From a virus, in the IMG/VR virus record IMGVR_UViG_3300009537_000064, positions 1 through 39,129 of that record: a stretch of 39,129 bases of DNA, one strand, 5' to 3'. Below the pieces are notes generated by a model that was not told the DNA's origin, did no database searches, and saw nothing but the letters and a program-made list of their open reading frames with translations. Positions 30,201 to 38,542 of this stretch are shown piece after piece. The number at the start of each line of letters is the position of its first letter. Position 1 is the first letter of the stretch. The position numbers and the translations under genes were made by a program.

Positions 30201-33200
30201 AACTTCTAATCACCGGCCCAGGCGGAGAAGTTAGGTTCAAAAATGGGATTTTAGTAGATGGATTTACAGGACACAATGTGGCTAATGTTTTTGATCCTTA
30301 TTATCGTGCGTCAATTGATACCAGAGCAAGAGAATTGCGCCCGCAGTTTAATATTGAACAAATCAAGTTGACTCAAAAATCATTGGGGAATTTGATCCGC
30401 AATAGAAACGATGTGGTTTTGGTCGTTAAGCATTTGCCTGGAATACACTTTGAGCCGGGGGAGAGCATAATAACTCTTCCCGGAGGAACAGTAACTCACG
30501 CAGTCAAGATTATTTCGGGGACCAGCTTTGATTGGTACCGAGTGTATCTGCGTGGTATCACAGTAGGTTCGGAACCTACTGTTGGCAACACAATAAGTGT
30601 TACGAGAGATGCATCTACTATTTCGGGCACTATTGCAAACTTTATTGGAGATGCTGATGTGACCCAAGATGCGTTTCCCGATGCACTTCGCCCTGCGGCA
30701 ATCGTGCTGCCGGTCGAGGGTGAACTTGTAACATTACCGTATGACAACCAAACATATGCTGAAAATCCATATGCAACAAAAACACGAAATGTTGTCAGTC
30801 AATTAATTTTCACCTATCGCGGAGAGATTACTCTTGATCCGTCACAGGATACGTGGATTGACACGGTAGAGTTGCCCGAATTGCAAATTAACATTGACAA
30901 CACAAATGATAATTGGTTGGTTTCTTCTAACGACATTAGTTCTCCCAATTGTGCACCGGCTCCATGGGCGGCAGATGGTCTATCGCAGAGCGGAAGCGGA
31001 ATATCCTGGTGCCGTTGGTGGGATCTGAGGAACCTGTGTTTGGCCGAAGTTAATAAATTGCCAATAGTAATACAACCTACAGGAATAGCGGCTTGCAACA
31101 ATTTTAGAGGAGATGTTTCGTCACCGTTCGGTACTGAATGGGGTAGCTGGGAGACTCTTTGGACGGGCATTGATATTGCTATGGTAGAATCACAGACAAT
31201 CAATCCGCTTGTTGGTGCAAATACTTGGATAACTGAAACTATCACCACAACAACATCACAACAAACTCGTACGGGAATAACAGTTAATTGGATCCCAGAA
31301 ACAAGAGTGGAGAATTTGGGGCTTAAGACGGTTAACCGAAATGTTGTCCCCTTTATGAGAAGCATTGTTGTTAAGTTTAATGCCGTTAGACTGAAGCCGG
31401 AGACAAGAATTTATCCGTTCTTTGATGGTGTTGCTGTTGATGTTCATTGTAGGCCGCTAGGTGGGTCATATGGTGACTCGCTTATAACCAATGCGAGGGG
31501 CGAATTTAGCGGTGAATTCAGAATTCCTTCTGGGCAATTTACAGTTGGTTCAAAGGCATTTGAATTGGTAGACAGAGCAGACCGTGTTGCAAGTTTGGTT
31601 CGGTCTATTGCGGCTGAAGTGTTCACTTCATCAGGCACAATGGTTGAGACACAGAACACTATTCGGTCAACAAGAACTGCCAGACCGACTCTAGATGTTA
31701 TAGAGGAAACCCGAAATGCGATGGTCTCGCGGCAGGTTGATATTGAAATAACCCGCACCGGTGCCTTTGGCGGTGAAGATCCAACAGCACAAACGTTCTT
31801 CATCACAGGAAGAGAAGGTGGAGTATTTATCACTAAGTTAGATTTATATTTCAGAACTAGGTCTTCGACTGCTCCGATAACCGTTCAAATTAGAGAAACT
31901 GTTAACGGATATCCCGGCGCGAGAATTGTCCCATTCGGATCTGTTACTTTACAACCGAGCGATGTAAATATCTCAGATGCAGGTGACGCCGTTACTGAGT
32001 TTGCTTTCCCCTCACCGGTATTCTTAGAAAATAATACTGAATATTGTTTTGTTATTTTACCCGCAGGCAACAATGATGAATATAATTTGTGGGTCTCTGA
32101 ATTGGGCGAAGATGAAGTTGGAACAGGAACGAGGGTCTCTGAACAACCATATGCTGGGGTTCTATTTGTCTCTGCAAATAACCGAGCTTGGACCGCATTA
32201 CAGACCGAAGATATAAAGTTCACTCTATATGAGGCAGCATTTAATACCGGTGTTATTGGAACATTAACATTGAGAAATGAACCAATTGATTATCTATTTG
32301 TTCCCGGTACAACACAATTTAGTGCCGGCGAGGTTGTCACATCAAAGAGTGCATCTGGAACTGCATCTGGTGTTGTTCAAACGGTAGACCGTGCTGCATC
32401 TGTTGCAAGAGTTCTTGTAACATCGGGGCAGTTTATAACATCTCCGAATTTAACCGGAACTGTCTCAAATCCAGTAAATTCTAGTGTTATAACTGGGGCA
32501 GGAACTGATTTTACCAATGAAGTTATAGTTGGATCACTCTTAACGATAACACAGGGTCTAACAGATGTACCAATTGGCATCGTTCAGTCCGTTGATTCTG
32601 CAATCCAGTTAACTCTAGAAGCACAATATGCTCCTGAGATAGTAGCAGGAACAACAATAAAGATACAGCACGCAGTTGTTAAAAATCAATCAGGCACTGT
32701 GAAGTTGCCGCTAGTGGATATTGAACAAAAGAATTTCAGTGTATTTGCGCCGACATTGGCACACTTGAATTTTACAGGAACTAATGTTTCTTGGGCGTAC
32801 AGCACCAATCAGGGAACTAACACGACAAACTTCACGCCAGTTAATACAACAGACACCCGTCGCGCACTTTCGGTTAAGTCTAAGAGCAACGAAATAGGTG
32901 ACAACGAATCATTAACAGTTCGGGCACTAGTGTCAAGCACACAGGAAAATCTGTCGCCTGTTCTAGATTTGAAGAAGATGGGGGTACTTGTTATTGGCAA
33001 TACAATCAACAGCAGCACACTGGACGAAGAAAATAATGACGGTGCTGCTCTTGCTAGGTATATAACAAGAAAGGTGGTGTTGGACCTCGACGATGCAGAA
33101 AATATCAAAGTTTATCTGGATGCAGACAAGCCTGCTGGTACAGGTATAACGGTATACGGCAAGTTATCAAATAGCACAGATCCGACACCATTTGAAGATT

Positions 33201-33427
33201 TGCAATGGATTGAATTGGAGGAAAATGCACCCAGAAATTCTAACGGATTTGCAGAATATTCGTATGAGCTAGGCAGCGACAACTTAGTAAATGATGTGTT
33301 TGAATATACGAATTCAGCAGGAACGTTTAGCACATTTAAAACATTCGCTATCAAGATTGTTATGACTAGCACAAGTGTTGCGGTGGTGCCGAGAATCAAA
33401 GATTTGCGTGTGATTGCAGTTTCATAA
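27260..33427 (+). CDS. Giant DUF4815-type structural protein, 2055 aa
   Basis: The N-terminus (PYFDDSEDALNSNFQRILFK, PGYAVQARELTQIQSLLQNQ) is that of the DUF4815 family. In T4-like phages of aquatic hosts, very large proteins of this family lie downstream of gp8 and are structural. The body is mostly beta-rich with many short repeats, and has SRPANSVKIRHINNKRYTMRDIG followed by a helix (QIEKRLDRIEYYTALSLLETDA), a common baseplate/fibre hinge motif. It occupies the place of T4 gp9-gp12 distal baseplate genes, so a baseplate-periphery or tail-fibre-attachment role is likely but inferred. It spans 6.2 kb, the largest gene of the window. Confidence 0.85.
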   Translation: MAINLNTYPYFDDSEDALNSNFQRILFKPGYAVQARELTQIQSLLQNQIKRFGDNIFKEGSVITGCAESFNFEFPYIKILDSGTNPDLTSYIGKTLKHLSTGVTAVVKQVIDGTSSHATDFKTLYIHYTNSDSATKEISIFVADQVLNVLNADGSTSASNVTVGAGGASPVGVGSLFSVGSGIVYANGTFVLHADQTIVIDRYSSTPSRIVGFRIADSVVTAFDDETLLDPARGSYNYTAPGADRYKMETTLVSYPLDSIGSLDSGFYLLFEVEDGKVKRRFTKTQYAELQRELASRTYDESGNYTVREFPVIINEHLRSSSGTNKGRYTVEQGGDPSKLAVGILPGKAFVRGYEHELFATDVVSIDKAVDTAVLQNQPTSTFYGNYIEVQNVSGEWDFTNHGQLSLLSSSSFVDTIGTATFLNIEYITTNLYRIYLNNIVMNSSETFNDVTHVGIPAGSNISDSKAEIIPADIVLKESSYPSLIFKSPVDNIKTFAPEGNLDTSFIHRVKKTVDFQGTSVEVALTGVDVWASTNFSNDSTILSDLYIVRASTGEVLDFTLASNNTVSLTSPTVITLTLDTPLTGGNKEVTVIGRVRRVNGPPNTKSVKPAFVKLHTTTLFPSGTVTTGSAVIPLSGGIDPVGNINAGDVVYYEVTPGGIFASAGIVSSVSTGQITLTENASVTANGVKIRVDHPGWANGKLSLGISDVFSITNIWATTSLASWPTTVPPTNWRNVTGSFVLNTGQTDISYTNSSISPLSGDFSAQKLIVEVKYFEAAGTSGGYFNIDSYPIPANEEDVPTASEINIWDIPAYPGTTEIFDLRNSIDFRMRMSNTANLLETYSNSTTTLNPANSNTLAVAAVIPVPSEEFDSDIEFYLSRQDRLVLDSAGNFIAIRGIPDASPSLPAPTENSMTIAEVFIPPYPSLSPFMARSLSRPANSVKIRHINNKRYTMRDIGQIEKRLDRIEYYTALSLLETDAAKLLITGPGGEVRFKNGILVDGFTGHNVANVFDPYYRASIDTRARELRPQFNIEQIKLTQKSLGNLIRNRNDVVLVVKHLPGIHFEPGESIITLPGGTVTHAVKIISGTSFDWYRVYLRGITVGSEPTVGNTISVTRDASTISGTIANFIGDADVTQDAFPDALRPAAIVLPVEGELVTLPYDNQTYAENPYATKTRNVVSQLIFTYRGEITLDPSQDTWIDTVELPELQINIDNTNDNWLVSSNDISSPNCAPAPWAADGLSQSGSGISWCRWWDLRNLCLAEVNKLPIVIQPTGIAACNNFRGDVSSPFGTEWGSWETLWTGIDIAMVESQTINPLVGANTWITETITTTTSQQTRTGITVNWIPETRVENLGLKTVNRNVVPFMRSIVVKFNAVRLKPETRIYPFFDGVAVDVHCRPLGGSYGDSLITNARGEFSGEFRIPSGQFTVGSKAFELVDRADRVASLVRSIAAEVFTSSGTMVETQNTIRSTRTARPTLDVIEETRNAMVSRQVDIEITRTGAFGGEDPTAQTFFITGREGGVFITKLDLYFRTRSSTAPITVQIRETVNGYPGARIVPFGSVTLQPSDVNISDAGDAVTEFAFPSPVFLENNTEYCFVILPAGNNDEYNLWVSELGEDEVGTGTRVSEQPYAGVLFVSANNRAWTALQTEDIKFTLYEAAFNTGVIGTLTLRNEPIDYLFVPGTTQFSAGEVVTSKSASGTASGVVQTVDRAASVARVLVTSGQFITSPNLTGTVSNPVNSSVITGAGTDFTNEVIVGSLLTITQGLTDVPIGIVQSVDSAIQLTLEAQYAPEIVAGTTIKIQHAVVKNQSGTVKLPLVDIEQKNFSVFAPTLAHLNFTGTNVSWAYSTNQGTNTTNFTPVNTTDTRRALSVKSKSNEIGDNESLTVRALVSSTQENLSPVLDLKKMGVLVIGNTINSSTLDEENNDGAALARYITRKVVLDLDDAENIKVYLDADKPAGTGITVYGKLSNSTDPTPFEDLQWIELEENAPRNSNGFAEYSYELGSDNLVNDVFEYTNSAGTFSTFKTFAIKIVMTSTSVAVVPRIKDLRVIAVS

Positions 33428-33440
33428 CGGAGAAACACCA

Positions 33441-33641
33441 ATGTCAGATAATACAACATTTATCCGCGATACGGCATCAAATGCTCTCATCAACACAAAA
33501 AAAGCTGAGTATATGGAGTATAAAAAAATGCGAAATATGTCTCGCAAGGTGACCTCAATGGAAACTGACATAAATAATATTAAAGATGACCTACAAAAAA
33601 TTACAAAACTGCTTAACGATTTGCTTAAAGAGGTAAAATAA
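33441..33641 (+). CDS. Small coiled-coil protein between structural genes
   Basis: Sixty-six residues. The N-terminal part (DTASNALINTKKAEYMEYK) leads into a long amphipathic helix (MSRKVTSMETDINNIKDDLQ, KITKLLNDLLKEVK) that fits a trimeric or dimeric coiled coil. ATG 33441 follows CGGAGAAAC. The stop directly abuts the next ATG. Small coiled-coil genes at this place are common in aquatic T4-like phages; the function is unknown. Confidence 0.65.
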   Translation: MSDNTTFIRDTASNALINTKKAEYMEYKKMRNMSRKVTSMETDINNIKDDLQKITKLLNDLLKEVK

Positions 33642-34796
33642 ATGGCGCTCCTGTTTAGACAAGTTAAAGATGCTCCCCTAACAAATGATGAAGTTGATGA
33701 TAATTTTGAATTTCTAGAGACGGACAAACTCAGCCGTGTAAGCGGCGGAGAGATGCTTGCTCCCATACTATTGTCGGGGGGTGCTGCTCCGACTATTAAT
33801 GGACACGTTACTAGCAAGGGGTATGTTGATACTAAGGCAGATTCTTCGGCAGCAGCAGCCATTACTTCTAGGTTGCCCCTGACAGGCGGAACACTGACTG
33901 GGAGACTCACCTTGGGTACAGGATCTAGTCTTCGTCTGCTTTCTATAGGTACACCTGCATCTCTAGAAGATGGAGTGACCTGGAACGAAGGCGGTGTTAT
34001 AAAGTTTTATAGCGGAGCTGCTACAAAAACGGTCGCCTTTACTGACAGCAAAACTGCAGGTTGGGTGACTCCCAGGACGTTGACTCTGGGAACAGATTTA
34101 ACGGGAAATGCATCCATTGATGGGACGGCTCCCATAACGCTGAATGCAACTATTGCAACAGGTGCTGTAACCAACACTAAGATTGCCCTTGCAACAATAA
34201 CAGCCGACAGATTGGCTCCGGGTGTTCTGACAAGCGGCGGAATTGGTTATACCGGCTCGCAAGGTATAGTTGGGTACACGGGTTCACAGGGAACGTTGGG
34301 GATTCAAGGTCCTATCGGATACACGGGGTCTGCTGGATCTGGAGCATCCCCATCGGAGTCTGCTGAATTTGCTAGTTTGGGTGTTGGGGTGACTCCTCCC
34401 GGATTGCCTGCTGGGTTGGGTGACGCGCATATCGGGAGCGACCTTTTTGTTAACGGTGATATCACCGCATTCTTTTCTTCAGATTCACGCCTCAAAGAAA
34501 ATGTCGCACCCATAACAGATGCACTTAACAAAGTGACTAAGATTCGAGGAGTGACGTTTGATTGGACAGAAGACCATCTAAGAAAGCAGGGCGGTGAAGA
34601 TGGGTATTTTATTCGTCGCCACGATGCCGGTGTTATTGCTCAGGAAATTGAAATGGTCCTCCCCGAAGCTGTAGCATTGCGGGATAACGGAATAAAGGCG
34701 GTTCGTTATGAGAAAATTATTCCGTTGCTAATTGAAGCCATCAAAGATTTAAAGGCGGAGCTTGATGGGCTCAAGTCTACTATAACGGAGAGATAA
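33642..34796 (+). CDS. Tail-fibre protein with collagen-like stretch and S74 chaperone
   Basis: A 384-residue fibre-type protein. Order: an N-terminal attachment-like segment (DAPLTNDEVDDNFEFLETDK), phage-fibre beta repeats (GHVTSKGYVDTKADSS, LPLTGGTLTGRLTLG), a Gly-X-Y stretch (GYTGSQGIVGYTGSQG, about 205-235), and a C-terminal Peptidase_S74 intramolecular chaperone from about residue 280 (SDSRLKENVAPI, then FDWTEDH, AGVIAQEIEMVLPEAV, VRYEKIIPLLIEAIKDL). S74 domains fold the trimer and often cleave themselves off near the Ser of DSRLK. The Gly-X-Y stretch matches that of the partial gene at 38543, suggesting recombination between them. Confidence 0.85.
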   Translation: MALLFRQVKDAPLTNDEVDDNFEFLETDKLSRVSGGEMLAPILLSGGAAPTINGHVTSKGYVDTKADSSAAAAITSRLPLTGGTLTGRLTLGTGSSLRLLSIGTPASLEDGVTWNEGGVIKFYSGAATKTVAFTDSKTAGWVTPRTLTLGTDLTGNASIDGTAPITLNATIATGAVTNTKIALATITADRLAPGVLTSGGIGYTGSQGIVGYTGSQGTLGIQGPIGYTGSAGSGASPSESAEFASLGVGVTPPGLPAGLGDAHIGSDLFVNGDITAFFSSDSRLKENVAPITDALNKVTKIRGVTFDWTEDHLRKQGGEDGYFIRRHDAGVIAQEIEMVLPEAVALRDNGIKAVRYEKIIPLLIEAIKDLKAELDGLKSTITER

Positions 34797-34797
34797 G

Positions 34798-35043
34798 ATG
34801 CCCGGAACTGTTCCGAATGAAAATGTATCCTTCTATTATTTGAAAATTGCTAAAGAAGCAGGAACTTATATTTTTCAGGAGGGAGAAGATTGTGATGTGT
34901 TGGTCGGAACTAATGTCACATTTAGTGATTTGTCTTCCTTTTATCCTCAAGCCGGCCCCGAAGAGGATACTAGTATTGGAACCTGGATAGGACATACAAT
35001 TCCTTTTGCGTGGATGACCTGCAAACCACCAGAACAGGGTTAA
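34798..35043 (+). CDS. Small hypothetical protein beside tail fibres
   Basis: An 81-residue protein of unknown function with a beta-type middle (GTYIFQEGEDCDVLVGTNVTF) and an aromatic C-terminus (TWIGHTIPFAWMTC). It starts one base after the upstream stop with a GGAGA in the end of that gene. No family is recognised; position suggests a virion or fibre-assembly accessory protein. Confidence 0.55.
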   Translation: MPGTVPNENVSFYYLKIAKEAGTYIFQEGEDCDVLVGTNVTFSDLSSFYPQAGPEEDTSIGTWIGHTIPFAWMTCKPPEQG

Positions 35044-35073
35044 GAATCAACACACACCAAATAATATATTCAA

Positions 35074-35451
35074 ATGGCAATCATTCAGAACATAGTTATA
35101 GACCAAGGAACTACATTCGAATTACCAATTTCGATTTCGGATGCCAGCGGTAACCCCATAAATCTAACCGAATACATTGCTCGCGCAGAGATGCGTCGGA
35201 GCTACAATTCTAATGTTGCTATCAATTTCACGGCTATCATCACAGACGCACTTGAAGGAGAGATAACTCTTTCTCTGACCCCATCTCAAACCAGTGTAAT
35301 CAAGAGCGGGCGTTATGTTTATGATGTTGAGATATCAGATGTAACAGGATATATTGGGTCTAACGGATATCAGGGGTCGCAGGGAATCAATAACCGAGTT
35401 ATCCGGGTTCTTGAAGGCATCGCAACGGTCACACCTGAGGTTAGTCGGTAA
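35074..35451 (+). CDS. Structural protein with a short collagen-like insert
   Basis: A 125-residue protein: IDQGTTFELPISISDASGNP, then LTEYIARAEMRRSY, SLTPSQTSVIKSGRYVYDVE and the terminal RVLEGIATVTPEV. This beta-sandwich pattern is widespread in aquatic T4-like phages near fibres. It is interrupted by GYIGSNGYQGSQG (about 99-111), a Gly-X-Y triplet run like that in the neighbouring fibres, inserted just before the last strands. The function is unknown; a fibre-associated or baseplate-upper-like protein is plausible. Its stop overlaps the next ATG (TAATG). Confidence 0.7.
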   Translation: MAIIQNIVIDQGTTFELPISISDASGNPINLTEYIARAEMRRSYNSNVAINFTAIITDALEGEITLSLTPSQTSVIKSGRYVYDVEISDVTGYIGSNGYQGSQGINNRVIRVLEGIATVTPEVSR

Positions 35452-35711
35452 TGAATGCACCTCTAAGGGTCAAACTAAGACCGCCGAGTAAAAATATTGG
35501 AGTTCAGGTAAAAAATCCGCCGACAATTAATGCGACGATTCGCAAGATTTTTCTCTCCAATGTTAATCTAGAAAAGCTGAAGAACGTTGATACTACCCCA
35601 TTCGGATTGGATACTGGGTTTACAGTGGTCTATGACCTCTCTAGTCAGACTTGGATCACTCAACCGTTGCCGGCGGGCCTGACTGGAGATATAGACGGGG
35701 GTCTGTACTAG
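35451..35711 (+). CDS. Small structural-cluster protein, 86 aa
   Basis: An 86-residue basic-to-neutral protein (N-terminal RVKLRPPSKNIGVQVKNPPT, C-terminal YDLSSQTWITQPLPAGL, then a DIDGGLY end). The end is a motif I associate with fibre-adaptor proteins of aquatic phages. It overlaps the preceding stop by one base. Its TAG shares the palindrome CTAG with the stop of the convergent glycosyltransferase. Confidence 0.6.
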   Translation: MNAPLRVKLRPPSKNIGVQVKNPPTINATIRKIFLSNVNLEKLKNVDTTPFGLDTGFTVVYDLSSQTWITQPLPAGLTGDIDGGLY

Positions 35712-38395
35712 CCTTTGTGATTTGGGTCAACGCGGTAGACAGTTGACCCAATGTGGTCACATATGATGGAAGAATCTACAAATAGCTTAAATCCGAGTTC
35801 TTCTGCCTTGAGACAAAAGTACACATCTTCAGATACGGTGTCTTCCATTTTTAAGGCTGACTTGTAGAAAAAGTACGGATATTTCATTTTTCTAATGACT
35901 TCCGATTTCACCAACACACAACCAAACCCACATCCGGCAATTTCATACAATCCTGGCGGCTGAAATCTCTCTATGGGAGCATTTAATACACCCCCCGAGG
36001 TTCTTTCATATATCTCTATCGTGTGTTCCCCGAGCTTGCGCTGAATGTAAACCCCTGAAACAATATCTTTGTCGTGATTTAACATCTTTGTTAGACAATC
36101 CTTGGGTAAAACAATGTCTGAATCTACAGAAAGAAGATAGTCAAAATGGATTGCCCAATTTGCAATTAGATTTCGGATCTGGTCAATATTATAACCAAAG
36201 AAATATTGAAAGGTTGTCTCTACATTCTCGGGGATATCGAGGTCATAAATGCTCTTGAATGTTTCAACTTCTATGTATTTTGCGGTCGGAATTGCGATGA
36301 GGATTTTTTTTTTGATTTGTGTTTGCATTTTCATTGCCCCCCGAGATATCACGGCGTTTGCAGTTTTAGTTTGGTCTTCCTTATTAATTTTGTAATCGTT
36401 TAGAGGATTCGTGTCGTTGTAGTTATAGACAACATCTTGAACAACCCGAATCTTAGACGGGTCAGCCTGCTCTATTACATTGTAGAATAATGCAGTGTCG
36501 CCGCCTGCTCTGAACCAGTTTCCATTCTCATCTTTAAAAACATCCTCGGCTATATTATTCATTAGATGTTTGGAGAAGGTTCTCAAGTGCGTGTATGGCA
36601 TCAGCCACGCAAAGTGGTGTTTTCTGTAGTCACGGTTTTTCTTAATTTCTTCGGGATATGGTTGTGCTATCAGGGGGATGCGGTCTGCGACTGACCACAT
36701 AGACCCATATGTGAATTCTGCTCCCTCTGAGTATATGGTATTATAGTGCTGGAGGATTGTGTTATTATTGACCAGAGAATCGTCGCCGTCTAACATCATA
36801 ATAATAGTTTCTTCTGGGCAAAGACTCTTTATTGCAGTCACCTGATTGTAAATTGCACCGAAATTTTCTCGGTTAGAATAAAGAACAAATCTGCTTCTAA
36901 TATTTTCTGGGAGAGACGAGATTGTGTCCTTTGCAATTTGACACGAGGTGTCGGTTGAACAATCATCAATTAGGTAATGCGTATAGTTATCATAGTCTTG
37001 CGAAGCAACGGACCGAATACACTGTTCAATATAATCCTGGCAATTGAAAAATGTTGAAACAATCGAAATGTGCCTTTGTGGGTTGGTCCTTATGTACCCC
37101 CACTCATCTTGATTGCTGAATCTTCTTTGAAAAATTTGATGTACTCTGGTGTTTATTTTGTTAACCGCTCGGTATTCGTCAACAGGTAAATACTGCCCCA
37201 ACATCTTAAAGAAGTGTTGTTTCCATTGTAGCGCAACTGTGCTCCAGTCTGAAACTTCGCGGATGATGTTGCAGTATTGCATTTTCTGCGAATTGAGATA
37301 TTTGTCCTGGTGGGCTCTAACTACGGTTTGAACAAATTTTTGCGTTTGAGATTCAGAATTAATATTAGGGAACAACGAATTGGGTTCGACCGGATAGTCA
37401 ATTAGATAGCACGCCTTGCCAATTGCAGTCTCCTCCAATGCGCCAAACCTAGTTGTTATTACAGGAGTATTATAGGCAAGAGACTCTAGTGTAGATATTC
37501 CAAATGTTTCAGGAAATGCTCCGGGAAAAATTGTAAACGCAGCCTCGGCAAGGTGCCGGGCAATATCCGGTTGGGGGATGACTCCTGTAAACCTCACGTT
37601 GAGGCTTTTTAGGTCTTCTCGTTTAGACAGTTCGTTTACAGTATTTTCTTGGTCATTTGGGCCAATATCACGATGGAACCGATAGAACCCCCCGATAATG
37701 CGAAGCTCTGCGGCAGGAATGTGTTGTTTTACGAGGGGCCAGATTTTATTAACTAATGGCAACATTCCTTTAGTGGCAGATGCATTATAAATGAAAAGAT
37801 TCGGATTCTTCTTGCTGATATCAACTTCTTTGATGTGTTTTTTTATGCCGTTTCTAGTCATAAAGACTTTGTTTTTTAAAACTTCAAAATTTCGTCTATT
37901 TCCGTGGTCGCAAGTTGTAAAGTAACTAGTGTGAAAGTCGGATAGAGTGAAAACTTGGTCTATGTCTCCTGATAATAGGAGTTCTTCAATAAGTTGGTCA
38001 CCTGTACAAAACGTGTCGTGCAGCCAAAGGATCTTCAACTTTGCATTGGTCTTTATTTGTTCAAATTTTTGCGACTGATTCCCAAATGCACCCCAGTATT
38101 TTTGAGGCAGAACGGCAACCACACTCCTGGAGGCAACAACAACGTCGAACTTGTATGAGTTCGGTTCATCCAATCTAGTTAGGTCGAGATAGTTGACTCC
38201 ATCATATACACCCTCACTTGACCGAGGTGAGTCTTTGCAGTGGTTGAACACCGTCACATCAAACCCCAAGAGGCTCAATTCTTTGGCCATATAAATTATA
38301 GCAGACTCAGACCCACCCAAACCAACCTTTTCTAAGGTGCTGCCGTCATATGTTAGTCCCAAAATATCAATAAACGCTACGGAAATTGGTATCAT
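35708..38395 (-). CDS. Three-domain glycosyltransferase
   Basis: An 895-residue protein with three glycosyltransferase regions. Residues about 1-400 are GT-B (GT4 type): LGGSESAIIYMAKELSLLGF at the start, and FPETFGISTLES with the E-x7-E motif. Residues about 435-640 are GT-A (GT2 type): HISIVSTFFNCQDYIEQCI, LIDDCSTD, and MLDGDDS as the DxD metal site. Residues about 695-895 are another GT-A-like region: ILIAIPTAKYIEV, a YLLSVDSDIVLPKD DxD motif, and a cysteine-containing AGCGFGCVLVKSEV segment. No signal peptide is seen, so it is cytoplasmic. It lies on the opposite strand among tail-fibre genes with its own consensus promoter. The target (virion protein, host surface glycan, or DNA) is unknown. 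Confidence 0.85.
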   Translation of the reverse strand: MIPISVAFIDILGLTYDGSTLEKVGLGGSESAIIYMAKELSLLGFDVTVFNHCKDSPRSSEGVYDGVNYLDLTRLDEPNSYKFDVVVASRSVVAVLPQKYWGAFGNQSQKFEQIKTNAKLKILWLHDTFCTGDQLIEELLLSGDIDQVFTLSDFHTSYFTTCDHGNRRNFEVLKNKVFMTRNGIKKHIKEVDISKKNPNLFIYNASATKGMLPLVNKIWPLVKQHIPAAELRIIGGFYRFHRDIGPNDQENTVNELSKREDLKSLNVRFTGVIPQPDIARHLAEAAFTIFPGAFPETFGISTLESLAYNTPVITTRFGALEETAIGKACYLIDYPVEPNSLFPNINSESQTQKFVQTVVRAHQDKYLNSQKMQYCNIIREVSDWSTVALQWKQHFFKMLGQYLPVDEYRAVNKINTRVHQIFQRRFSNQDEWGYIRTNPQRHISIVSTFFNCQDYIEQCIRSVASQDYDNYTHYLIDDCSTDTSCQIAKDTISSLPENIRSRFVLYSNRENFGAIYNQVTAIKSLCPEETIIMMLDGDDSLVNNNTILQHYNTIYSEGAEFTYGSMWSVADRIPLIAQPYPEEIKKNRDYRKHHFAWLMPYTHLRTFSKHLMNNIAEDVFKDENGNWFRAGGDTALFYNVIEQADPSKIRVVQDVVYNYNDTNPLNDYKINKEDQTKTANAVISRGAMKMQTQIKKKILIAIPTAKYIEVETFKSIYDLDIPENVETTFQYFFGYNIDQIRNLIANWAIHFDYLLSVDSDIVLPKDCLTKMLNHDKDIVSGVYIQRKLGEHTIEIYERTSGGVLNAPIERFQPPGLYEIAGCGFGCVLVKSEVIRKMKYPYFFYKSALKMEDTVSEDVYFCLKAEELGFKLFVDSSIICDHIGSTVYRVDPNHKG

Positions 38396-38433
38396 TCTTC
38401 ACCTCAATCAGAAGTATCGCAAAGCAATGTAGT

Positions 38434-38462
38434 AATATACTCTATTTAGTGAGAATTGTCAA
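38434..38462 (-). promoter_or_regulatory. Sigma70-type early promoter for the glycosyltransferase
   Basis: On the minus strand, TTGACA (38457-38462), a 17-bp spacer and TATATT (38434-38439), about 40 bp upstream of the ATG. This is a perfect match, so the gene is likely read early, unlike its late fibre neighbours. Confidence 0.88.
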
Positions 38463-38464
38463 GG

Positions 38465-38472
38465 CATAAATA
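38465..38472 (+). promoter_or_regulatory. T4-late-type promoter box (CATAAATA) for the fibre gene
   Basis: One mismatch to TATAAATA, 71 bp before the fibre ATG at 38543. It lies 2 bp from the -35 box of the divergent early promoter, so the two promoters abut. Confidence 0.5.
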
Positions 38473-38542
38473 CATCATCAGTTGCTTTATAGCAATGCAC
38501 TAAACTCAGCTTAATAGCACTTTTCAGAGACAGGGTTGCCAT

